Assembly (NCBI GenBank): GCA_036653535.1
Contig: JAVVTR010000008.1
Coordinates: 1-64,000, forward strand
Reading direction: 5' to 3'
Source: JAVVTR01 sp036653535
Lineage (GTDB): Bacteria; Bacteroidota; Bacteroidia; Bacteroidales; P3
DNA: 64,000 nt
The notes under the pieces were generated by a model. It had not been told where the DNA came from and did no database searches. It saw only the letters and a list, made by a program, of their open reading frames with translations. The position numbers and the translations under genes are program-made. Shown here piece by piece: positions 16,955 to 24,408 of the stretch; within the stretch, counting starts at the first letter, position 1; each line of letters starts with the position of its first letter.

Positions 16955-17605
16955 TTATAAAAAAGGATTATGATATTTTTCGTATTCCACCGTCGTACGA
17001 CCTCCATGACCAGGTCTAACCGTATAATGATCGTCTAATACAAAAACACGATTCAAAATACTTTCTCTAAGAAGATCGTAATCGCCCGTTTTTAAATCGG
17101 TTCTACCTATACTTCCCCTAAAAAGAACATCTCCCGAAAAAACAGTTTCCGCATCCGAACAAACAAAACATACACTTCCTTGACAATGTCCAGGAGTGTA
17201 ACGTACTTCCATAGAGGTATTCCCAAATTTAATATGCGAGCCTTCTTCAAAAAAAACTAAATTTTCAGGCATTTTTTCCACGGAGAAACCAAACATTTTC
17301 GCACTATCCGAAACATAACAAAGCATTTCTTCTGCTTTACTATGCAATTCCAAAGGCAAAGCGTAATGGGCACAAATCCTCTCGGCCCCCATAACATGAT
17401 CAAAATGCGGATGGGTCACCAAAACATGCACTATTTTTATTTTTTCGTCCTGGGTAAAACAAAATAATTTTTCAAACTCCTTCTCCGTAGCACAGCCCGG
17501 ATCTATAATTACCCCTTCCCCATTAGAATCGTAAACCACATACATATTCATTTCTATGGGATTTACGGAAAAAGTTTTTATCTTTATCTCTTTATTATTA
17601 TCCAT
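16955..17605 (-). CDS. Metallo-beta-lactamase fold hydrolase (glyoxalase II-like)
   Basis: 216 residues with the zinc-site signature THPHFDHVMG (HxHxDH), a further His in TPGHCQGSV and an Asp in FSGDVLFRG, plus a late GHGGRTT. The length and motif set match the small glyoxalase II-like MBL hydrolases common in bacteria. Substrate unknown (thioesters are typical). It is co-transcribed with the SDR gene upstream (10-bp gap) and mnmH downstream (1-bp gap), which is the only hint of a link to selenium or sulfur chemistry. Confidence 0.85.
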   Translation of the reverse strand: MDNNKEIKIKTFSVNPIEMNMYVVYDSNGEGVIIDPGCATEKEFEKLFCFTQDEKIKIVHVLVTHPHFDHVMGAERICAHYALPLELHSKAEEMLCYVSDSAKMFGFSVEKMPENLVFFEEGSHIKFGNTSMEVRYTPGHCQGSVCFVCSDAETVFSGDVLFRGSIGRTDLKTGDYDLLRESILNRVFVLDDHYTVRPGHGGRTTVEYEKYHNPFL

Positions 17606-17615
17606 GTTTTAAATC

Positions 17616-18461
17616 TTATTTAAATGGGGAATTAGGTTCTTTGGCCATATATTCGTAAGTCATATCTTCTACTAATCCTGGGAAAACTTTTCCAAGTAGA
17701 ATAGTTATTTTCCCAATAGGAGTAAGAACCAAAGAACGTTTTTTATGATCTATAGCCCATAAAATTTTGTGGGCTACTTCAAAAGAGGTCATCATTTTAT
17801 TTTCATCTCGCGGGGTTTCTCCCTGAGGAAAACCTTCTCCATTTAAAGCAAGACTGCGTATATTAGAAGAAGTGAAACCTGGACAAGCAATAAGAACATG
17901 GAGCCCTTTCTTACGATTTTCTATTCTTATCGTTTTTAAAAGAGCTTGCATCGCCGCCTTGGAAGCCGAATAAGCCGCTCTACCAGGCAAACTTTGGTAT
18001 CCTGCAATAGACGAAACGCCAACCAAACTCCCTTTATTTTCTAATAAATATTTAAGCGCATAATGAGAACAATAGGTGGAACCCCAAAAATTAACATCCA
18101 TCAATCTTCTTAATACCGATAAATTGCATTTATCAAAAAGACTCCGCATAGAAATACCGGCATTATTAATCAGCACATCAATTCGTCCAAAATGTTGATG
18201 GGTTTTTTCTACCCAATTCTCGCAATCGACTTCCACACTCACGTCCGTTTTTACCACAAGGACCCTTTCTTTTATTTCTTCTTCCGAAAGTATTTCCGTT
18301 ATATATTCTCTAATCATCGAATCTCTACGAGCAGCTAAGGAAACCTTGTATCCAGATTGAAGTAATTTAATAGCTAATGCCTTTCCTATGCCCGACGAAG
18401 CTCCGGAAATCATAGCCACTTTATTCTTATGTTGTCCTACATAGTCTTTTTTTAAAATCAT
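17616..18461 (-). CDS. Short-chain dehydrogenase/reductase (SDR)
   Basis: 281 residues with the classical SDR motifs: GASSGIGKALA for NAD(P) binding, NNAGISM, the catalytic Ser in VSSIAGY, and YSASK with Tyr and Lys. A short N-terminal extension precedes the first strand. The substrate cannot be predicted. It is the first gene of the operon that continues through the metallo-hydrolase to mnmH, yedF, DUF3343 and selD. It is preceded by a structured leader of about 110 nt. Confidence 0.85.
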   Translation of the reverse strand: MILKKDYVGQHKNKVAMISGASSGIGKALAIKLLQSGYKVSLAARRDSMIREYITEILSEEEIKERVLVVKTDVSVEVDCENWVEKTHQHFGRIDVLINNAGISMRSLFDKCNLSVLRRLMDVNFWGSTYCSHYALKYLLENKGSLVGVSSIAGYQSLPGRAAYSASKAAMQALLKTIRIENRKKGLHVLIACPGFTSSNIRSLALNGEGFPQGETPRDENKMMTSFEVAHKILWAIDHKKRSLVLTPIGKITILLGKVFPGLVEDMTYEYMAKEPNSPFK

Positions 18462-18491
18462 ACTTTTCTCGTCTTAGTTAATAATGTAGAA

Positions 18492-18584
18492 AAAGTTAAA
18501 TAAAGCACACGACTTACCAACCTACATGTTATAGGTTAGTAGAAAATGCTCCATTTTATTTAACTTTCTTAAGTTGCAAATTTA
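18492..18584 (-). promoter_or_regulatory. Promoter and strongly folded 5' leader of the SDR-to-selD operon
   Basis: The -7 box TAAATTTG is at 18584-18577 (minus), so transcription should start near 18571 and leave a leader of about 110 nt. Nearly all of the first 80 nt can fold: an outer perfect 13-bp stem pairs 18492-18504 with 18555-18567, and an inner 10-bp stem with one mismatch pairs about 18514-18524 with 18532-18542. The 3' arm of the outer stem runs into a short U-run. No known riboswitch was recognised. Confidence 0.5.
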
Positions 18585-18611
18585 AGATTTTTTTACGATA
18601 AAAAATATAAT

Positions 18612-18682
18612 TACATTTGCAAGCCTTGAAGATATCTTTCATTTAGACGAAAAAGAAGTATTCTTTTTTGTCTAAATGAAAG
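18612..18682 (+). promoter_or_regulatory. Promoter and 5'-UTR hairpin of the nucleoside permease gene
   Basis: The -7 box TACATTTG at 18612-18619 predicts a start near 18625. About ten bases later comes a 22-bp inverted repeat (18636-18657 with 18661-18682, one mismatch, 3-nt loop). A smaller perfect 7-bp hairpin (18735-18752) lies nearer the ATG. There is no T-run after the large hairpin, so it is not a standard terminator. Confidence 0.55.
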
Positions 18683-18773
18683 TACTTGTACATTAATGGG
18701 AAGTATCCATAAATTATATTATTATGAAATGAACAGGAGTTTCATAACTCCTATTTGTTAAAATTATTTGCTT

Positions 18774-20048
18774 ATGAAAAACATACAAATCCGATTAATT
18801 ACCATGAATTTCCTACAGTTTTTCGTATGGGGTGCTTGGTTAATTTCTTTAGGAGGCTATATGGGAAGTAGTCTTCATTTTGAAGGTGGACAAATTGGAT
18901 CTATTTTTGCTTGCATGGGTATAGCCTCTCTTATTATGCCAGGAATTATAGGCATTATAGCCGACAAATGGATCAATGCAGAAAAAGTATTAGCTTGCTC
19001 TCATTTACTTGGAGGGGGCTTATTGTTTTTTGCTTCCATGCAAACGGAATACACTCCTATGTATTGGGCCATGCTACTTAATCTCTTATTATACATGCCC
19101 ACTCTTTCTTTAGTAAATACTATTTCTTACAACGCCCTATCTAAGGCCCATTTAGATATAGTAAAAGATTTTCCTCCCATACGTGTTTGGGGTACTGTGG
19201 GCTTTATTTGCGCCATGTGGTTGGTAGATTTAACCGGCTACAAAGATTCCCATATTCAATTAGTGGTGGCCTCGGTAGCCTCTATTATTTTGGGACTATA
19301 TTCTTTTACGCTTCCGGCAGCTCCTCCAATTAAATCCGAAAGTAAAAATTGGGTCTCTGCATTTGGATTAGATGCACTTCATCTTTTCAAGAGAAAAAAA
19401 ATGGCTCTTTTCTTTCTCTTCTCCGTTTTATTAGGGGCGGCTCTTCAAATAACCAATACTTTTGGAACCCCTTTTTTAAACAGTTTTAAAGAAATTCCAG
19501 AATATGCAACTTCTTTTGGAGTAACTCACCCCGTAATTCTTCTTTCCTTATCCCAAATATCGGAAACTCTCTTTATTTTAGCTATTCCTTTTTTCATGAA
19601 ACGCTTCGGAATAAAACAAGTTATGCTTATGAGCATGCTTGCTTGGGTCTTTCGCTTCGGTCTTTTTGGATTCGGAAATCCCGGAAGTGGATTACCTTTA
19701 CTTATTCTCTCTATGATTATTTATGGTATGGCTTTCGACTTTTTTAATATCTCCGGCTCTCTTTTTGTCGCATTAGAAACCACCGAGAAAATCCGTGCCA
19801 GTGCTCAAGGACTTTTCTTTATGATGACTAACGGTTTAGGTGCCATTATGGGAGGGTATGCCAGCGGAGCCGTTGTAGATTACTTCTCTGTTTATAAACA
19901 AGTAGATGGCATTTCTATGCTTATTAGTAGGAATTGGCAATCCATTTGGTTGGTATTTGCTGGATATGCTTTACTAATAGCCATTCTCTTTGCCATTTCT
20001 TTTAAATATAAAAAAAATGCCGCCCAAGAAGAAGCAGAAGTGGGATAA
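18774..20048 (+). CDS. Nucleoside permease, NupG-like (MFS, nucleoside:H+ symporter family)
   Basis: 424-residue inner-membrane transporter with about 12 hydrophobic spans. The N-terminus (RLITMNFLQFFVWGAWLISLGGYM) and PPIRVWGTVGFICAMW resemble the NHS family (NupG, XapB), which imports nucleosides with protons. A hydrophilic loop rich in K and S separates the two six-helix halves near residues 190-210. The ATG at 18774 fits better than the in-frame TTG at 18768. It is transcribed alone, with a long leader carrying two hairpins. The substrate is inferred from the family. Confidence 0.85.
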   Translation: MKNIQIRLITMNFLQFFVWGAWLISLGGYMGSSLHFEGGQIGSIFACMGIASLIMPGIIGIIADKWINAEKVLACSHLLGGGLLFFASMQTEYTPMYWAMLLNLLLYMPTLSLVNTISYNALSKAHLDIVKDFPPIRVWGTVGFICAMWLVDLTGYKDSHIQLVVASVASIILGLYSFTLPAAPPIKSESKNWVSAFGLDALHLFKRKKMALFFLFSVLLGAALQITNTFGTPFLNSFKEIPEYATSFGVTHPVILLSLSQISETLFILAIPFFMKRFGIKQVMLMSMLAWVFRFGLFGFGNPGSGLPLLILSMIIYGMAFDFFNISGSLFVALETTEKIRASAQGLFFMMTNGLGAIMGGYASGAVVDYFSVYKQVDGISMLISRNWQSIWLVFAGYALLIAILFAISFKYKKNAAQEEAEVG

Positions 20049-20164
20049 AAATAGGATCTAGTTGCAAAATCTCTATTTTCCTCCTTTCTACCCTTAAAGT
20101 AGAAAGAAAATTACATTTATCCCCTCCTATATTTCAATCTTTTTTACATAAAAAGTGAAAAATA

Positions 20165-20196
20165 TTTGTCTATTAAAAAAAATAAACCTACTTTTG
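20165..20196 (+). promoter_or_regulatory. Promoter of tRNA-Lys
   Basis: TTTG at 20165-20168 and TACTTTTG at 20189-20196, 20 bp apart, placing the start about 10 nt before the tRNA. Confidence 0.65.
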
Positions 20197-20211
20197 CAAC
20201 CTCAAATCGGA

Positions 20212-20284
20212 GGTCACGTAGCTCAGTAGGTAGAGCACATCCCTTTTAAGGATGGGGTCCTGGGTTCGAATCCCAGCGTAACCA
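20212..20284 (+). tRNA. tRNA-Lys (anticodon TTT)
   Basis: 73-nt cloverleaf: D stem GCTC/GAGC, anticodon stem CATCC/GGATG around loop CTTTTAA (anticodon TTT), T stem CTGGG/CCCAG with loop TTCGAAT, discriminator A. The acceptor stem GGTCACG/CGTAACC has one C-A mismatch at pair 4:69. The 3' CCA is not encoded. UUU is among the anticodons whose wobble base MnmE-type and MnmH-type enzymes modify. Confidence 0.95.
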
Positions 20285-20289
20285 CAGTT

Positions 20290-20336
20290 AAAAGGCTAAT
20301 ATTACACAAATTACTGGTAATTTTAGCCTTTTTTTT
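20290..20336 (+). terminator. Terminator after tRNA-Lys
   Basis: Stem AAAAGGCTAA (20290-20299) pairs with TTAGCCTTTT (20323-20332) and is followed by a T-run. Confidence 0.85.
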
Positions 20337-20592
20337 GTTTTCCCTATTTTGCAAGCCTAATCCCCTTTCCTTCCTCCATTCAAAATCGTTTTCTATTATT
20401 TTGAATAAACATCCAAAATAATCCCCTATAAAACGAACAGGAACTCAAGAGCTCAAGCAAAAGTATAAAACAACCTTCCTATGGACAAAGCCGACGATTG
20501 CTCGCCTCCGCAAAGCTCAAACCTGCGTTTTGGCTCTACCTCTGCTTAAGGTAATGGTCCCACTCGTCCTAATTAGTTAAAATTGTTTCCTT
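20337..20592. other. Intergenic stretch with no recognisable gene
   Basis: No supported gene. Bases about 20478-20565 are richer in G and C than the surroundings and have the look of a foreign or degenerate fragment; short readable frames on the minus strand match nothing I know. There is no clear -7 box before the glycosyltransferase gene. Confidence 0.4.
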
Positions 20593-21753
20593 ATGAAAGT
20601 TTTATTTTTATCGGCATGGTATCCTAATCGTTACGACTCTATGTCGGGCCTTTTTGTGCGCAAACATGCCGATGCCGTATCCCAATTTTGCGAGGTTCAT
20701 GTTCTGTATCTCCACCAAAATCCTGCTATAAAAAAAATGGAATACGTAGAAACCACCTATCATAATATCCAAGAGCACTATCTTTACTATCCTTTTTCTT
20801 CTTCCTATTGCCTAAAAATTTTCTTCTTTTTTAAAGCATACTGTATAGGTTTAAAAAAAATTTTTTCTTCTTGGGGAAAGCCAGATTTGGTTCACGCTAA
20901 TATATTAACCCGACACGGTATAATAGCTTATTTACTATATATCCGCTATAATATCCCCTACGTAATTACAGAACATTGGAGCCGTTATTTACCTCAAAAT
21001 TTTTCCTACACTGGAATTTTACGCAAAAGCATCACCAAGCGCATCGTAAAAAAAGCTGCTGCCGTTCTACCGGTTTGCCTCAATTTAAAAAATGCCATGA
21101 TCGCTCAAGGCTTAAAAAACCCTAACTATATTACCGTTAATAATGTGGTAGACGATTTCTTTTTTAAATCGCCTTCAGCTTCAACGACAGAAACTATTCC
21201 ACCCCGAAAAATTAAGCGAATTTTATATGTATCCTGCTTTGATGAAAAATCTAAAAATGTCTGTGGTTTATTACGTGCATTAAAACAATGTAGTTTAATT
21301 AGAACCGACTTTGAATGTATTTTAGCAGGAACTGGAAAAGATCAACAGATGGCTGTAGATTACGCCAAAACCTTAGATCTACCAAGCCCTCTTTTACGTT
21401 TTGTCGGCGAACAAAACCCGGAAGAAATAAGACAGTGGTTATACAATAGTGATTTTCTAGTCTTGTTTTCTAATTATGAAAATGCTCCCGTTGTTCTATC
21501 GGAAAGTTTTGCCACTGGAACCCCTGTTTTAGCTACTAAAACAGGAGGTATCCCCGAAATGGTAACGGCCGAAAATGGTTGTTTAGTTTCCCCTAAAAAG
21601 GAAGAGGAACTAAGCAAAATGCTTAGTTTTATGTTAGACCATTTCCAAGAGTTTAATGCAGAAAACATTCGCAAGAACGCTCTAAAATACTCTTTTCTAA
21701 AGGTGGGAGAACATCTCGAAAGTATCTATCGTCAAACAATTAAACCCAATTAA
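20593..21753 (+). CDS. Glycosyltransferase family 4 (GT-B fold)
   Basis: 386 residues. The N-terminal acceptor half opens with VLFLSAWYPNRYDSMSGLFV, with a G-x-F-V loop as in GT4 enzymes. The C-terminal donor half has ILAGTGKD, LRFVGEQNPEEI and the sugar-nucleotide binding block SESFATGTPVLATKTGG. No signal peptide or membrane span; it acts at the cytoplasmic face on polysaccharide or glycolipid. It stands alone rather than in a polysaccharide locus, so the product is not predictable. Its stop codon overlaps the end of the convergent msr gene by 4 bp. Confidence 0.85.
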   Translation: MKVLFLSAWYPNRYDSMSGLFVRKHADAVSQFCEVHVLYLHQNPAIKKMEYVETTYHNIQEHYLYYPFSSSYCLKIFFFFKAYCIGLKKIFSSWGKPDLVHANILTRHGIIAYLLYIRYNIPYVITEHWSRYLPQNFSYTGILRKSITKRIVKKAAAVLPVCLNLKNAMIAQGLKNPNYITVNNVVDDFFFKSPSASTTETIPPRKIKRILYVSCFDEKSKNVCGLLRALKQCSLIRTDFECILAGTGKDQQMAVDYAKTLDLPSPLLRFVGEQNPEEIRQWLYNSDFLVLFSNYENAPVVLSESFATGTPVLATKTGGIPEMVTAENGCLVSPKKEEELSKMLSFMLDHFQEFNAENIRKNALKYSFLKVGEHLESIYRQTIKPN

Positions 21754-22670
21754 AAACGTTTCGTATATCCATGGCAATATGGAAGCATATGCTTGTTTTC
21801 ATAATAATTTTGATGTTCCTCTTCCGCTTTCCAAAAAGTAGAAGCAGGAATTAGTTTTGTAGCTATTTTATAGCCTTTATTACTTAATCTATTTATCATC
21901 TTTACGGCCGTTTCTTTCTGCTTTGCCGTAGTATAAAAAATAGCGGATATATACTGGTGCCCAATATCGGGACCCTGTCCCCCCATCTGCTCCGGGTCGT
22001 GAATTTCAAAAAATCTTTGCACCAAATCTTGATAAGAAATTTTCTCGGGATGAAACAGAATTCTTACTGCCTCTATATGTCCTGTATTTTTCCGGCACAC
22101 TTCCTCATAGGTAGGTTTCTCTAAGGTTCCCCCTATATATCCTACATCTATAGAATCTATTCCTGGTAATTTTTTCATCCAATATTCCACTCCCCAAAAA
22201 CAACCACCAGCAAAAATAGCTGTGTCTAAAATAGCCTTCCCCTCCGCATTTCCAATAAAATCTAAAGAAATAGAATTTACACAATGACGAACATTTTTGG
22301 GCGTAAGATTTTCACCAATAAATACATGCCCCAAATGAGCACCACAATGGGCACAAGTTATTTCGGTTCTACGCCCATCCGCATCCATAGTTCTATGGAT
22401 AGCTCCTTTGATTTCATCATCAAAACTCGGCCATCCACAGCCCGAATCAAATTTATCGGAAGACCTGTATAAAGCTTCTCCACATCTTTTGCAAACATAG
22501 GTTCCATCTTCTTTATATTGATAATATTGACCAGAAAAAGGCATTTCCGTTCCTTTATCCAATATTACTTTTTGTTCTTCCTCTGTTAAAGTTTTCATAG
22601 TTTGTGATATTAACGGGTTTGTAAATAATATAAAAATAAAAAATAACAAGTATTTGAATGTTACTTTCAT
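21750..22670 (-). CDS. msrBA: Exported bifunctional methionine sulfoxide reductase MsrB-MsrA
   Basis: 306 residues from the ATG at 22670. An N-terminal signal peptide (YLLFFIFILFTNPLIS) sends it to the periplasm. The MsrB domain comes first: zinc-binding pairs CKRC and CAHC, CGWPSF, and the catalytic Cys in NVRHCVNSISLDF. The MsrA domain follows, with FAGGCFWGVEYW (catalytic Cys), GYIGG, EAVRILFHPEKISY and IHDPEQM. Together they repair both diastereomers of oxidised methionine. A -7 box TATATTTG lies at 22720-22713. Monocistronic. Confidence 0.93.
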   Translation of the reverse strand: MKVTFKYLLFFIFILFTNPLISQTMKTLTEEEQKVILDKGTEMPFSGQYYQYKEDGTYVCKRCGEALYRSSDKFDSGCGWPSFDDEIKGAIHRTMDADGRRTEITCAHCGAHLGHVFIGENLTPKNVRHCVNSISLDFIGNAEGKAILDTAIFAGGCFWGVEYWMKKLPGIDSIDVGYIGGTLEKPTYEEVCRKNTGHIEAVRILFHPEKISYQDLVQRFFEIHDPEQMGGQGPDIGHQYISAIFYTTAKQKETAVKMINRLSNKGYKIATKLIPASTFWKAEEEHQNYYENKHMLPYCHGYTKRF

Positions 22671-22712
22671 ATATTTCCTCCATCTGTTAAAATAATCCTC
22701 TTGCTTAGGGTT

Positions 22713-22720
22713 CAAATATA
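22713..22720 (-). promoter_or_regulatory. -7 box of msrBA
   Basis: TATATTTG on the minus strand (22720-22713), 43 bp before the ATG at 22670. Confidence 0.5.
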
Positions 22721-22867
22721 GTAATTTTCTACATGCTTACCACAAATATTGCCTGCTATATCCGTAGACAAACATCAGGTTTTGCATCTTAAATAGAGGT
22801 AAGCAACGTTCTCTATACCAAAAAACAAGCCGGTTCCACAAATGGAAATAAGCAGCTTAAAGTGGAA

Positions 22868-23172
22868 TTAACCAAAACCAATTTGTCTTAATACAAGCAA
22901 TTTTTTGTTTTTTATTTGCTTATCTTTCATCGTTATTTTTATCACATATACTCCAAGTGGAAAATTTGTAAGAAAAATATTCTACCGAATTGGATTTGAA
23001 AATAAAAAGCTTACTTCTAACGCCCTTTTATTTTTAAAATTTAATGGACTAACTTTAGATTTAATAAATAGTTGTATATGCTCCCTCTCTATTCTAATCT
23101 TTTCCTCTTTTGCCGAATGTGTGAATTTTATCCGGCCATTTTTTCTTCTTCGATAAAGCAAGTATAGCTCCA
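22868..23172 (-). pseudogene. Probable remnant of a T9SS C-terminal sorting domain
   Basis: One minus-strand frame reads through about 62 residues to FSNPIR, meets a TAG, then continues in the same frame with NIFLTNFPLGVYVIKI and about 21 more residues to a TAA at 22870-22868. The part after the TAG resembles the end of type A T9SS sorting domains (the N-FP-GVYVIKI strand and a K-rich tail), so a CAG-to-TAG change may have broken a cargo protein. The N-terminal part begins inside the hairpin at 23173-23231, so the rest of the cargo is missing. The resemblance was judged by eye and the assignment is tentative. Confidence 0.35.
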
Positions 23173-23231
23173 TAAATAAGGCAGGGTCTTAAAAGTGAAT
23201 AAAATTCACTTTTAAGACCCTGCCTTATTTA
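23173..23231. terminator. Perfect 28-bp hairpin, terminator of the 23266-23760 gene
   Basis: 23173-23200 is perfectly complementary to 23204-23231, with a 3-nt loop. It lies 35 bp beyond the 3' end of the minus-strand gene 23266-23760. The outer bases give a T-rich edge on both strands, so it can terminate in either direction. Confidence 0.7.
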
Positions 23232-23265
23232 TCTAAAAATGGAACGGTAACAAATATAATTTATA

Positions 23266-23760
23266 TTATTCGACCGTTTGAACGCCCAATAAAGTCCCTG
23301 CTTGTATCTTGGCAGGGTTACCTTTAATTGCCAAAAGAGCAAATCCAATAAGCGGCAATACAATAAGACCGAAAGATATACCTAAACCTAAGGCTAGACC
23401 TTCTCTATTAGCACCTTCTTCCATAAGATTACCTTGCAACAAAACTTGATTCCCATCTACGGTTTGGGTAGATATACATTGAATAGTCAAAGTCCCTGGT
23501 ATCCCTACTCCTTTTGACTTCTCTTTAATAAGATTATACTCTACACTGGTACCGTTTTTAATAAGCACATTCCCGTTTTGGTCTTTTATATTTCCAACAA
23601 CGGTAATTTCTGGCTTGAAATCCTTTTTAGTATTACTAGAAATGTTCTCGGATACACGAACAGAAAATCTAGTTCCTTGTGGTAAGTTTGCAGCAGGAAG
23701 TAAACATATCCAATTCATAAAACAAAAACCTAAAAATATTGCAACCTTTTTTTTCATCAT
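23266..23760 (-). CDS. Small exported protein of unknown function with a C-terminal hydrophobic segment
   Basis: 164 residues. A signal peptide (KKVAIFLGFCFMNWICLLPAA) is followed by a mature part that starts LPQGTRFSVRVSENISS and contains IKDQNGNVLIKNGTSVEYNL and a G-I-P-G-T-L-T strand. A hydrophobic segment (about 121-146, LALGLGISFGLIVLPLIGFA) is followed by a short tail that reads AKIQAGTLLGVQT. I know this general layout from conserved Bacteroidota proteins of no assigned function. It has its own terminator, and tRNA-Asp lies upstream. Two adjacent ATG codons are possible starts. Confidence 0.7.
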   Translation of the reverse strand: MMKKKVAIFLGFCFMNWICLLPAANLPQGTRFSVRVSENISSNTKKDFKPEITVVGNIKDQNGNVLIKNGTSVEYNLIKEKSKGVGIPGTLTIQCISTQTVDGNQVLLQGNLMEEGANREGLALGLGISFGLIVLPLIGFALLAIKGNPAKIQAGTLLGVQTVE

Positions 23761-23980
23761 CTTTTATTTTAATTAATTATTTATTTATTTGTATGGAGAT
23801 TTTTTGATTAATATCAGAGTAAGAAATAAGACTTTCTCTTTTTGTATAAACATTTGCTGGTTTTTCAAACGCTTACTAAATATGCTATTCCAAGTTAGGA
23901 TGCCATGTCAAAATATGTTTTTTCTTTGGAAACGCCATCCATTTTATTTTTATTCATAAAACAACCCCATTGTACTGACA

Positions 23981-24014
23981 AAAAAAAGGAGAAAGTTAAA
24001 ATCTTTCTCCTTTT
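23981..24014 (-). terminator. Terminator after tRNA-Asp
   Basis: On the minus strand AAAAGGAGAAAG (24014-24003) pairs with CTTTCTCCTTTT, loop ATTTTAA, followed by a T-run. Confidence 0.85.
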
Positions 24015-24015
24015 G

Positions 24016-24089
24016 CGGTCCGGACGAGGCTCGAACTCGTGACCCCATGCGTGACAGGCATGTATTCTAACCAACTGAACTACCGGACC
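24016..24089 (-). tRNA. tRNA-Asp (anticodon GTC)
   Basis: 74-nt cloverleaf on the minus strand. The acceptor stem GGTCCGG/CCGGACC is perfect, the anticodon stem CATGC/GCATG encloses CTGTCAC (anticodon GTC), the T stem is ACGAG/CTCGT and the discriminator is G. The 3' CCA is not encoded. GTC anticodons are queuosine targets, and queA lies in the same window. Confidence 0.95.
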
Positions 24090-24130
24090 TTCTGCAAGGC
24101 TTGTTTAACAACGCCTCTAAAACATGGCTG

Positions 24131-24138
24131 CAAAGATA
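24131..24138 (-). promoter_or_regulatory. -7 box of tRNA-Asp
   Basis: TATCTTTG on the minus strand, about 42 bp before the tRNA 5' end. Confidence 0.55.
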
Positions 24139-24189
24139 TATATTTTTTTTATTCTATCAAAATTTTCGATAAATTTTATAAAAAAAGTT

Positions 24190-24349
24190 TATCTTTGTAC
24201 GTTTTTTGATGGCAATTTTACATAAAATTCCTCTAAGGCGATACTGTTTGCTTGCAAGGCAACCAATACAAGGTTTTCTGTAATTTTTAAAATTGGCATT
24301 TACTTGCTATAAATAAGTATTTTGCCCTTATATCAAACTTGTATTTTTG
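24190..24349 (+). promoter_or_regulatory. Two tandem promoters before the DUF1573 gene
   Basis: -7 boxes TATCTTTG (24190-24197) and TATTTTTG (24342-24349) both point toward the gene at 24409. The second has TTTG at 24321-24324 in the -33 region and gives a leader of about 55 nt. The first would give about 205 nt of leader with no open frame, or a separate short RNA. Confidence 0.45.
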
Positions 24350-24408
24350 TTTTTTAGATTACCATCTATTGTACTTTAATTAATACGAAACCATAAAAAA
24401 TACGCTAT

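Noticed and set aside
22905..23156. Plus-strand 83-codon hydrophobic frame
   Set aside because: Antisense to the T9SS sorting-domain-like remnant; its hydrophobicity comes from A/T-rich DNA and it has no promoter or conserved motif.
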